Of a stretch of DNA of 5,866 bases, positions 1 through 5,302 are shown piece by piece; position 1 is the stretch's first letter, and every line of letters begins with the position of its first letter. A program made the position numbers and the translations under genes. This DNA is from Candidatus Iainarchaeum sp. (GTDB taxonomy: Archaea > Iainarchaeota > Iainarchaeia > Iainarchaeales > JAAZKV01): positions 149,725 through 155,590 of the forward strand of contig JAQUZG010000001.1 in the NCBI GenBank assembly GCA_028691435.1, in the 5' to 3' direction. The notes under the pieces are model-generated. The model was given only the letters and a program-made list of their open reading frames with translations, searched no databases and had not been told where the DNA came from.

Positions 1-101
1 CCTGTACTTCCCGTAGCACTTATCCTATTTTTAACTAATTTTCTAACCAATGCAGCATTTTTTCCTCTAACAGGCCCATTTGGCATTCTTCTTGGAATCA
101 T
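1..101 (-). CDS. 5' end of an unrecognised basic protein (partial)
   Basis: On the minus strand an ATG at 101-99 opens a frame that stays open to the window edge, giving 33 residues that begin MIPRRMPNGPVRGKN and are rich in Arg and Lys. I do not recognise the family. Support for a real start is positional. GGTGA (complement of 108-112), part of GGTGATG and complementary to the archaeal 16S 3' end, lies six bases ahead of the ATG. A TATA-like ATTTATAAAT (135-144) lies a further 25-30 bases upstream. Codons end mostly in A or T like the neighbouring genes. The opposite strand is also open over 1-141 and would read as a hydrophobic C-terminus, but it uses CTA and C-ending codons uncommon here. 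The Met at residue 6 is an alternative start. The TATA, AAGAAGA, ATGGTGA, ATG order resembles that ahead of rpl10e, which hints at, but does not prove, a translation-related gene. Confidence 0.5.
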   Translation of the reverse strand, partial: MIPRRMPNGPVRGKNAALVRKLVKNRISATGST

Positions 102-122
102 TTTACATCACCATAATATTAA

Positions 123-356
123 TATCTTCTTAGATTTATAAATATTATTACGGACCAAGCATCAAAAAAAGTTAGTGCTTTAAACAAAAAGCGAGATTCA
201 TGGTTAAATTGGCAAGCAAACAAAAAAACTGTTCCTTTATTTAGTGGGGGTAGGTCCATAGTAATTTCAAAATTATCTCAATTTCAAAAAGTTTTTTACC
301 CATCAAAATTTTTTCTTTCGCGGGGTAATTTAGTTAAAATTTCTTCATTAAACTGT
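123..356 (+). other. In-frame coding extension upstream of the kinase-like ORF, with no canonical start
   Basis: The frame of the 357-914 ORF is open from the stop codon at 120-122 onward, adding 78 codons with no ATG, GTG or TTG. From about codon 153 it reads as ordinary protein. SGGRS (243-257) could be the glycine-rich turn of a kinase N-lobe, and LVKISS (330-347) looks like a beta-3 strand with its lysine. This content argues that translation really begins upstream of 357. Options are an ATT or ATA start near 138-149; an ATG at 200 in another frame joined by a one-base indel in the A7 run at 222-228 (six A's would fuse MVKLASKQK to TVPLFSGG); or loss of the true 5' end. A TATA-like element at 135-144 sits at the left edge. 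Confidence 0.45.
135..144. promoter_or_regulatory. TATA-like box between divergent genes
   Basis: ATTTATAAAT is a near-consensus archaeal TATA element and is palindromic, so it could direct TBP in either direction. Leftward, a transcript starting about 25 nt away would begin near 114 and carry a short leader with the GGTGA site ahead of the ATG at 101. Rightward, a transcript would begin near 165-170, inside the long open frame that starts at 123. Leftward use is better supported because a Shine-Dalgarno site and an ATG follow. Confidence 0.5.
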
Positions 357-914
357 TTGCCTTATGGTGCTCATGCGATGTTTTATGAATCTAAATTAAT
401 TCATTTGTTGTTTCCTGAAAATACAATTAATATAAACGCAGTAAGATTTGATAATAAACTTAAACAATATGAAGTTCATTCTGATCGTGTTCCATTACAT
501 TTTGAATTAGATGAGTATATGGAGCATATTACACCAACCGATAAAAATAGTAGTTCATCTGGCCATAAATTTAAATCTTTTTATTATAAAAATATGGAAG
601 ATGCTTATAATTTAGCTAAAAAATCAGTATTGCCTGTTGAAAAAAAAATGCGTGATTGTGGTATTCGTCCAGGTGTAAGAGATGAAAATCATTCTAATGT
701 ATCTTTAGCAGATCCAAAAAAACCAGTTTATTTTGAACCAACTTTTGATGTGTATTATGATCATACTAAATCAAAAAGAGAAAATATTTTACGTATTCAA
801 CAAAATATTTTACGTATTCAAAATACTATAAAAAAAATTAAAAATCCTTCAAAACGAAAACTTGCACAAAATTATTTTAATAGCTGGCAGTATCATGTGG
901 AAAATTTTAATTAA
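357..914 (+). CDS. Divergent kinase-fold-like protein; 5' end unresolved
   Basis: The shortest formal reading starts at TTG 357 and gives 185 residues, but no Shine-Dalgarno or well-placed TATA supports it, and the apparent N-lobe lies upstream. No family is recognised outright. The order of elements suggests a protein-kinase/HipA/APH-like fold. A helix with Glu at residue 11 (FYESKLIHLLFPE) could be helix C. YEVHSDRVPL (38-47) resembles a hinge. A helical stretch (78-102) leads to GVRDENHSNV (106-115), whose Asp109 and Asn114 match the spacing of the DxxxxN catalytic loop, with VRD in place of the usual HRD. VYFEPTFDV (124-132) sits where DFG would be, but DFG itself is absent. The C-terminal tail is basic and contains a duplicated NILRIQ. 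This could be an active atypical kinase, a pseudokinase or a decaying gene. The stop overlaps the dph2 stop on the other strand. The kinase reading is inference from motif order only. Confidence 0.45.
   Translation: MPYGAHAMFYESKLIHLLFPENTININAVRFDNKLKQYEVHSDRVPLHFELDEYMEHITPTDKNSSSSGHKFKSFYYKNMEDAYNLAKKSVLPVEKKMRDCGIRPGVRDENHSNVSLADPKKPVYFEPTFDVYYDHTKSKRENILRIQQNILRIQNTIKKIKNPSKRKLAQNYFNSWQYHVENFN
781..822 (+). repeat. Two-copy 21-bp tandem repeat inside the kinase-like ORF
   Basis: Positions 781-801 and 802-822 are two adjacent 21-nt units that differ only in the last base (C or A). Because 21 is a multiple of three, the frame is kept and the unit encodes a duplicated NILRIQ heptad. This fits a recent slippage duplication in a helical, basic tail. 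Confidence 0.9.
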
Positions 915-1873
915 TAAAACATTTTAATCTTATAATCATCATAACTTTTTCCAAGTAAATATTCTACTTCATAAAAATTAATTATTGGTTTTTTATATTC
1001 TTTAAAATCATCAATTGAAATTCTTGGACAAGCCGTATTTATGAATGCACTTGCATTTATTCCAAGTAAAAATGTTTGACTAATAAAATCCATTGAATAA
1101 ATTTTTGCTTTTTTTCCATTTGCTTCTAAATCTTTTTTTATTTGCCTTGCAATTTTTATTCTATTTTGTCCTAATTTTGAAGAAATTAAAATTGCAAATT
1201 CGCTAGCATCTTTGGCTTGTTCAATTAGTAAAATTCGCTCTCTTAAAAATTTGTCTTTTTCTTTGTCTAAGTGACTAATCAAATTTTCAGTTGGATTAAA
1301 AATTATAATTTCTTTTTGTGTTGAAAAATGGATTCCAAGTGGATGAAATAATCCTTCTCCAAAATAAACTATATTTTTTGTATTTGGTGCTGAAGAATAA
1401 TTACATCCAAGTATTTGCCCCTCTTCTACTTTTTCACCTTTTTTTGTAACTAATTTGATATTTTCTTTTTTTAATTCATCTTTAATTTTTGGAATATGTT
1501 CTAAATATTGGATAGTTGTAACAAAACCAATTTCATTAATTTTTTCTTTTTTTAAATAATTAATTAAATTTTTTATTAGTTTATCTATGTGATTTAATTC
1601 AAAAGTTAAAGGTAAATAAATAATTGGAATAGTATTGTTCTCTAAAAACTTGTTGTGGCCTAAATGCACTATTGCATCGCAATTATTTAATTTTGCAGTG
1701 TCTGGTTTAATATCGCAAGCTCCAAAACAAGGATCCATTGAACAAATTACATCAAAACCATTTTCTTCAAGAGTGTTAATTAGTTCTTCAGCTCTAGTTT
1801 TAAGTCCTTCTGGGATTTGTAAAAAAATATTTTTTGCTTTAATTTCTTTTAATTCTTTTATTACATTGTGCAT
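911..1873 (-). CDS. dph2: 2-(3-amino-3-carboxypropyl)histidine synthase, Dph2 (diphthamide biosynthesis)
   Basis: Dph2 is the archaeal homodimeric [4Fe-4S] enzyme that transfers the 3-amino-3-carboxypropyl group of S-adenosylmethionine to a histidine of elongation factor aEF2, the first step of diphthamide synthesis. From the chosen Met the protein has 320 residues, normal for the family. The three cluster cysteines of the three-domain Dph2 fold are present: Cys53 in DPCFGACD, Cys157 in ILGC and Cys282 in NTACPRISIDD. Their spacing is close to that of the Pyrococcus enzyme (59/163/287, from memory). IPEGLK near residue 20 and YFGEGLFHPLG near 170 are also typical. The frame stays open to an ATG at 1972, adding 33 residues, but the start at 1873 matches the family N-terminus (a helix, then NIFLQIPEGLK). 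It also leaves a TATA-like element about 26 nt upstream (near 1895-1904), as expected for a leaderless mRNA, and makes room for the divergent HAD promoter. The 3' end overlaps the kinase-like ORF by 4 nt. Confidence 0.93.
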   Translation of the reverse strand: MHNVIKELKEIKAKNIFLQIPEGLKTRAEELINTLEENGFDVICSMDPCFGACDIKPDTAKLNNCDAIVHLGHNKFLENNTIPIIYLPLTFELNHIDKLIKNLINYLKKEKINEIGFVTTIQYLEHIPKIKDELKKENIKLVTKKGEKVEEGQILGCNYSSAPNTKNIVYFGEGLFHPLGIHFSTQKEIIIFNPTENLISHLDKEKDKFLRERILLIEQAKDASEFAILISSKLGQNRIKIARQIKKDLEANGKKAKIYSMDFISQTFLLGINASAFINTACPRISIDDFKEYKKPIINFYEVEYLLGKSYDDYKIKMFY

Positions 1874-1984
1874 AATTAATTGATAATTAGGAATAATTAT
1901 ATTTGTTTTTATTATTGTTGAACTTTTAATTTCAAAAAATTTGTTTATCAAAATATTATTAAATATCAACAATTATTAATAATT
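1874..1984. promoter_or_regulatory. Divergent promoter region between dph2 and the HAD gene
   Basis: This 111-nt, very AT-rich interval separates the two divergent starts. Leftward, AAATATAATT (complement of 1895-1904) is centred about 26 nt ahead of the dph2 ATG. Rightward, TATTAAATA near 1957-1965 is centred about 24 nt ahead of the HAD ATG at 1985. Neither gene has a GGTGA or GGAGG site ahead of it, so both mRNAs are probably leaderless. Positions are read by eye, and in sequence this AT-rich chance TATA-like matches are possible. Confidence 0.5.
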
Positions 1985-2893
1985 ATGAGTTTAAGTGAAA
2001 AACTATCAAAATTACGTTTAGGTGTTAATTATAAAGTTGTTCAAGGAACAAAGTCAAAAATTAGAACTCAATTTAAAAAAATTGTTGTTCCAAAAACATC
2101 AAAAAATGTAATTATTGATATTGATGGTACATTGATTGATACTAATCTTTCTCTTGAATTGTTAAAAACTAAAATCGGGGAAGAACAAGCAGAAAAAAAA
2201 TATGCTGAATTTAAATCAATGGTTGTTAAAAAAGGGATAAGTCCAGATGTTATGCTTCTTAAAGCACATGAATATATTAGGAGTTTAAATCCTTCAGTAA
2301 ATTTAAAAGATTATGAAATTACCCTTAGTCGTGTTTTAAGAGAAGGTAAAGTAAATCAAGAAGTTTTAGAATCAATTCAATACTTAAAAAGAATTGGAAA
2401 AAATGTTGTGTTAGTTACTAAGTCTTCAGAAGTTTTTGCTAAATCTTTAGCTAAACAATTTGGATTATCAGCTGGTCTTGGAGCTGAAGAAGCGTTTGGA
2501 GTAACAGGAAATTTAGTTGGATTAAAAAGTATTGTTGCTGAAAAAAATACTGCTAAAGGAAAAGTTAAATTAAAATCAAAACTTCAAAGAATAAAAGAAT
2601 GGTGTAAAATAAATAATCAACCTTTTTCAAAAAGAAGTACTGTTGTTTTATCTGATTCTATTTTTGATGCTGCGGTTTTAAGAAAAGCTGGTCTTGGAGT
2701 TTTATATATTTCAAAAAATAGTGGATCTGAACAAAAAAAAGCAGAAGAATGGAAATTAAGAGATTATGCTGTTAAACAAAGAGCTAAAAAAAGAACAATT
2801 AATGAATTAAAAAGAGTTTTAAGATATCCTCAACTCGCTTTAAAAAATCCACGATTTGCAAGAACTGGGACTACATTAAGACATAGAAAATAA
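1985..2893 (+). CDS. HAD-superfamily hydrolase, phosphoserine-phosphatase-like
   Basis: HAD enzymes transfer phosphate from a substrate through an aspartyl-phosphate intermediate. All four motifs can be seen in this 302-residue protein. Motif I is DIDGT, with nucleophile Asp45 and acid/base Asp47. Motif II is VVLVTKSS with Thr145. A lysine cluster GKVKLKSK (192-199) can supply the motif III Lys. Motif IV is LSDSIFD with Asp224 and Asp228, where Ser replaces the usual Gly of GDS. About 95 residues between motifs I and II form a helical C1-type cap, as in HAD-IB/SerB-like proteins. The core spans about 41-246. It is flanked by a basic 40-residue N-terminus and a very basic tail (about 250-302), rich in Lys and Arg. 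These tails might bind nucleic acid or acidic partners, which is inference. The substrate cannot be told. The gene diverges from dph2, converges on rpl10e, and probably makes a leaderless single-gene transcript. No signal peptide or membrane segment is seen. Confidence 0.85.
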   Translation: MSLSEKLSKLRLGVNYKVVQGTKSKIRTQFKKIVVPKTSKNVIIDIDGTLIDTNLSLELLKTKIGEEQAEKKYAEFKSMVVKKGISPDVMLLKAHEYIRSLNPSVNLKDYEITLSRVLREGKVNQEVLESIQYLKRIGKNVVLVTKSSEVFAKSLAKQFGLSAGLGAEEAFGVTGNLVGLKSIVAEKNTAKGKVKLKSKLQRIKEWCKINNQPFSKRSTVVLSDSIFDAAVLRKAGLGVLYISKNSGSEQKKAEEWKLRDYAVKQRAKKRTINELKRVLRYPQLALKNPRFARTGTTLRHRK

Positions 2894-2909
2894 TTTGTTA
2901 ATTTAAAAT

Positions 2910-2936
2910 AAAAAATTTGTTTAAAAAATAAAAAAA
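2910..2936 (-). terminator. Oligo-T terminator for rpl10e
   Basis: Just past the rpl10e stop, the minus strand carries three T-runs in succession: seven (2936-2930), six (2928-2923) and six (2915-2910). Clustered T-runs without a hairpin are the usual archaeal terminator. In the opposite direction the HAD gene has only a five-T run (2939-2943) before entering antisense rpl10e, so its transcript may overlap the rpl10e 3' end. Confidence 0.6.
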
Positions 2937-2955
2937 GGTTTTTAAGAAAAGAAAG

Positions 2956-3705
2956 TTACTTTTTCTTTTCTTCTTTTTTAGCTTCAGTTTTTGCATCTGC
3001 TTTTCCAGCTGGTGTTTTATCATCTTTCTTTGCACCTTTGTCATCAGCTTTTGCTACAACTGTTGGAGCTGCTTCTTCTCTTAATTTCTTTGAAGGAAGT
3101 GTTCCAATACTTTTTAAGTCTTCGTGGAAATTAACTTTTACACCGCAGGAGAATCTTGTTCTTGCTCTCATTAATGCATCTTTAACTTCTACTTCTTTTC
3201 CTTTGTTAAATAAAACACTGTAAATTACTTGTCCTGCTTTAACTCTTGCAGCTCTTCCAATTGGTTTACCAAATGAAAGTGACATACCTTGACTTATTCT
3301 GTCGGCTCCAGCTCCTTGTGCTGCTTTATTTTCTCTTAATATATTACTTGGGAATACTCTTACTTTCATAAAGTATCCTTCTTTACCAAGAACTTTTACT
3401 AATTTTCTGTTAATTGATTGTCTTGCACTTTCAATTGCGTTATCTCTTACATCAATTCCTTCTTTAACAACTAAATCTGCAATAATATCATATTTTCCTT
3501 TTGCATTTCCCATGTTAAATTGTCTTATTCTTAATGCAGGTGCAGCACCAATATAATTTTTATCTGGCACTTTTATTGCAATTCTTGAGAATGCTCTATT
3601 TTGTTTAGCGGGTTTTCTAAAACCTCGTGTAACTTTCCATTTAGTCCCTTTCTTTTTACTTGTTTTTGATTTATTACTATAACATCTTCCAGGTCTTAAT
3701 CCCAT
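2956..3705 (-). CDS. rpl10e: Large-subunit ribosomal protein uL16 (archaeal L10e)
   Basis: This is the archaeal/eukaryotic-type L10e (uL16), which binds 23S rRNA between the peptidyl-transferase centre and the elongation-factor site. Recognisable parts are the N-terminal MGLRPGRCYS, the FNMGN segment (63-67), the VRVFPSNILREN strand (115-126), and the signature GAGADRISQGMSLSFGKPIG (131-150) followed by ARVKAGQ. The protein has 249 residues against roughly 165-185 in most archaea. The excess lies in a Lys-rich insertion of about 20-25 residues after CYS (about 11-40) and a low-complexity Lys/Ala/Asp/Glu tail (about 210-249). The start is fixed by the family N-terminus. GGTGA (complement of 3711-3715) sits five bases ahead of the ATG. 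A TATA box (complement of about 3728-3738) is centred 27-28 nt upstream, so the transcript may begin at or just past that site. The gene stands alone, not in a ribosomal operon. Confidence 0.97.
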   Translation of the reverse strand: MGLRPGRCYSNKSKTSKKKGTKWKVTRGFRKPAKQNRAFSRIAIKVPDKNYIGAAPALRIRQFNMGNAKGKYDIIADLVVKEGIDVRDNAIESARQSINRKLVKVLGKEGYFMKVRVFPSNILRENKAAQGAGADRISQGMSLSFGKPIGRAARVKAGQVIYSVLFNKGKEVEVKDALMRARTRFSCGVKVNFHEDLKSIGTLPSKKLREEAAPTVVAKADDKGAKKDDKTPAGKADAKTEAKKEEKKK

Positions 3706-3726
3706 TTAGCTCACCATTAGTCTTCT

Positions 3727-3770
3727 TATTTATAAAATTGCATATGTAAACCTTTAAAAATCTTCTTAGA
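3727..3770 (-). promoter_or_regulatory. rpl10e promoter with 44-bp block shared with the aminotransferase gene
   Basis: On the minus strand the block runs TCTAAGAAG, a TTTTTAAA element, TTTACATATGCAA, then the TATA box TTTTATAAATA. It matches 4985-5028 at 40 of 44 positions without gaps. TTGCATATGTAA (3738-3749, plus strand) is a 12-bp palindrome with one mismatched pair, directly upstream of the TATA box, so it could be an operator. The sequence between the block and each start codon is not conserved. Confidence 0.6.
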
Positions 3771-3844
3771 CTTATCATTTTTTTTAAAACTGTGGAGGTA
3801 GTATGAGTTATTCTAAATTGCTTTGTAATAATATTATTAAATAA

Positions 3845-4963
3845 TTATTTGTGATGTTCTTTAATATATTCTTCTAGTTTTCCCAAAGCTTCTGCCATGT
3901 TCTTTCTTCCAAATCCTATTCTAAAATGTTTATCGTTTAAATCATATACTGTGCTTGGAAGTAACAAGACACCCTTTTTATTTACTAAATCTATGCAAAA
4001 ATCCTCAACATTTTTATTAAACTTTATTTTAGGGAAGGCAATTGATCCTGCTTTGGGCCTTACCCATTCAAATAAATGGTCATATCTTTTGAAAAAATTA
4101 TCTAATAAATTCAGATTATTTTTAATAATTTTAAAATTTCTTTTTATTAAAATTTCTTTATGTTTCAATGCAATAATTGAAAGAAACTCGCTTGGTGCAC
4201 TGTTACAGATTGTTGTAAAATCTCTGAATGAAGCAATTTTTTTAAATAAATTTTTGTCTTTTGTTGCAATCCATCCAATTCTTAATCCTGCAAGTCCAAA
4301 TGTTTTTGACATAACGCCTAATGAAAAAGCTTTGTCGTAACAATCAGCTATTGCTGGAAGTGTATTGTTTTTGTTATATTCTAATAATCGATATACTTCA
4401 TCAGAAAATATGTAAATGTTTTTTTGTTTTGCAAGTTTAATTATCTGATTTAATTTTTCTTTTGATGGTAGGTATCCTGTTGGATTGTGTGGGAAATTTA
4501 TAATAATTGCTTTGGTATTTTCTTTTATGTTGTTTTTTAGAAATTCAATATCTAATTCCCAATTATTTTCATCACTCATTGGCCAGTTTGTAACTTCACA
4601 TCCGATTGATGTAGCAATTTCATACAATGATTGATAACCAGGAAATTGAACAATAATATTATCTCCTTTTTTAAGAAGAACATTCATGAAAATGAAAATT
4701 CCCTCTTCTGCTCCTGAAAAAACAATAATTTCTTCTGGTTTAATTGTCTTATATAATTTAGCAATTTCTTTCTTTAATTTTGGATTTCCTTGGGATTCGG
4801 TATACCCAAGCCATAATTTTTTTAATTCTTTTTCAGAACCTTTTTCTAAGTCTAATATTTCTTTTATGCTAAACGACTCACAATCTGAAGAACATAGAAG
4901 ATATGGTGCGGTAAATTCGTATTTTGCAAAAAATCTTTCCAATTTGAAATCATTTATTTTCAT
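3845..4963 (-). CDS. PLP-dependent aminotransferase, class I/II (fold type I)
   Basis: The 372-residue protein has the full fold-type-I set. YTESQGNPKLKKEIA (54-68) is the usual substrate-side segment, and SGAEEG (83-88) is the phosphate-side turn. FPGY contributes Tyr110, whose ring would stack near the cofactor. NFPHNPTG has Asn160 for the PLP O3'. SDEVY has Asp188 for the pyridine nitrogen and Tyr191. MSKTFG has the Schiff-base Lys220, LRIGW has the phosphate-binding Arg228, and HFRIGFGR has Arg348 for the substrate carboxylate. All key residues are present, so an active soluble enzyme is expected. The amino acid used cannot be told from motifs. The start at 4963 lies about 27 nt past a strong TATA box, and no Shine-Dalgarno site is seen, so a leaderless mRNA is likely. 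Rpl10e lies 139 nt downstream on the same strand with its own promoter; no strong T-run lies between, so some read-through is possible. Confidence 0.92.
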   Translation of the reverse strand: MKINDFKLERFFAKYEFTAPYLLCSSDCESFSIKEILDLEKGSEKELKKLWLGYTESQGNPKLKKEIAKLYKTIKPEEIIVFSGAEEGIFIFMNVLLKKGDNIIVQFPGYQSLYEIATSIGCEVTNWPMSDENNWELDIEFLKNNIKENTKAIIINFPHNPTGYLPSKEKLNQIIKLAKQKNIYIFSDEVYRLLEYNKNNTLPAIADCYDKAFSLGVMSKTFGLAGLRIGWIATKDKNLFKKIASFRDFTTICNSAPSEFLSIIALKHKEILIKRNFKIIKNNLNLLDNFFKRYDHLFEWVRPKAGSIAFPKIKFNKNVEDFCIDLVNKKGVLLLPSTVYDLNDKHFRIGFGRKNMAEALGKLEEYIKEHHK

Positions 4964-4984
4964 ATGAATTTACTCTGATATTTT

Positions 4985-5028
4985 TATTTATAAAATTGTA
5001 TATGTAAATTTTTAAAAAACTTCTTAGA
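4985..5028 (-). promoter_or_regulatory. Aminotransferase gene promoter with 44-bp block shared with rpl10e
   Basis: This is the second copy of the block at 3727-3770. The TATA box TTTTATAAATA lies on the minus strand near 4986-4996, about 27 nt ahead of the aminotransferase ATG. The four differences from the rpl10e copy are at 4999, 5009, 5010 and 5019, three of them C/T transitions. The rest of the interval up to the tRNA (5029-5083) is AT-rich with a T7 run on the plus strand, and I see no gene in it. Confidence 0.6.
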
Positions 5029-5083
5029 TTGATTAAATTTTTAGTTTTAAAATAGTTTGTCATTAATTTGATTTTTTTGATTA

Positions 5084-5154
5084 AGCAGGGAGAGGGAGTT
5101 GAACCCCCCTAACTCCCTCTGCAGGGGAGCGCATAACCGATCTGCCATCTCTGC
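5084..5154 (-). tRNA. tRNA-Cys (anticodon GCA)
   Basis: The minus strand folds into a complete cloverleaf of 71 nt. The acceptor is GCAGAGA with TCCCTGC, then T8 G9. The D arm is GCA/TGC with the loop containing GG. The anticodon stem is CTCCC/GGGAG around loop CTGCAGA (anticodon GCA). The variable loop is TTAG. The T stem is GGGGG/CCCTC with one G-T pair, and the loop is TTCAACT. Discriminator base U73 is the cysteine identity base. The acceptor has one A-C mismatch (A5 at 5150, C68 at 5089). CCA is not encoded (TTAA follows), so it must be added after transcription. There is no intron. Confidence 0.95.
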
Positions 5155-5178
5155 GTTATAAATTTTTAATCCCGTTTA

Positions 5179-5189
5179 ATTTATAAAAG
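5179..5189 (-). promoter_or_regulatory. TATA box of the tRNA-Cys gene
   Basis: On the minus strand CTTTTATAAATT is centred about 30 nt ahead of the mature tRNA 5' end at 5154, the spacing expected for an archaeal tRNA promoter with a short 5' leader. Confidence 0.6.
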
Positions 5190-5271
5190 TAATTAATTGG
5201 GTTAATAATTTTAAAAAATGTGATGGATATTATCTGTAGTATTTTAATTTGTTTTTTTTATTTTTAGGTAG

Positions 5272-5281
5272 TTATTTTAAT
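5272..5281 (+). promoter_or_regulatory. Possible TATA element of the thiI-like gene
   Basis: TTATTTTAAT is centred about 27 nt ahead of the ATG at 5303, which would give a leaderless mRNA. The match to consensus is weak and the region is nearly all A and T. The interval 5155-5271 holds the divergent tRNA promoter and no visible gene. Confidence 0.3.
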
Positions 5282-5302
5282 TTTTCTTTATGTGTTATAT
5301 TT

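Noticed and set aside
1..141. Plus-strand open frame reading as the hydrophobic C-terminus of a membrane protein, ending at a TAA at 139-141.
   Set aside because: The minus strand over the same bases has an ATG, a GGTGA site, a TATA box and better codon use. The plus frame is rich in CTA and C-ending codons, as expected for the antisense of a basic gene.
1635..1883. Plus-strand ORF inside dph2; similarly 3038-3223 inside rpl10e, and 3897-4340 and 4686-4967 inside the aminotransferase gene.
   Set aside because: All lie antisense to genes with firm family motifs and show no independent coding evidence.
3826..3839. TAATAATATTATTA, a perfect 14-bp palindrome, as a terminator hairpin for the aminotransferase gene.
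   Set aside because: It consists only of A and T, would form a very weak stem, and is not followed by a T-run on the minus strand; such palindromes are expected by chance in this composition.
3850..3860. GTGATGTTC as part of a C/D-box sRNA.
   Set aside because: It lies in the end of the aminotransferase gene and lacks a full C box and properly spaced D boxes.
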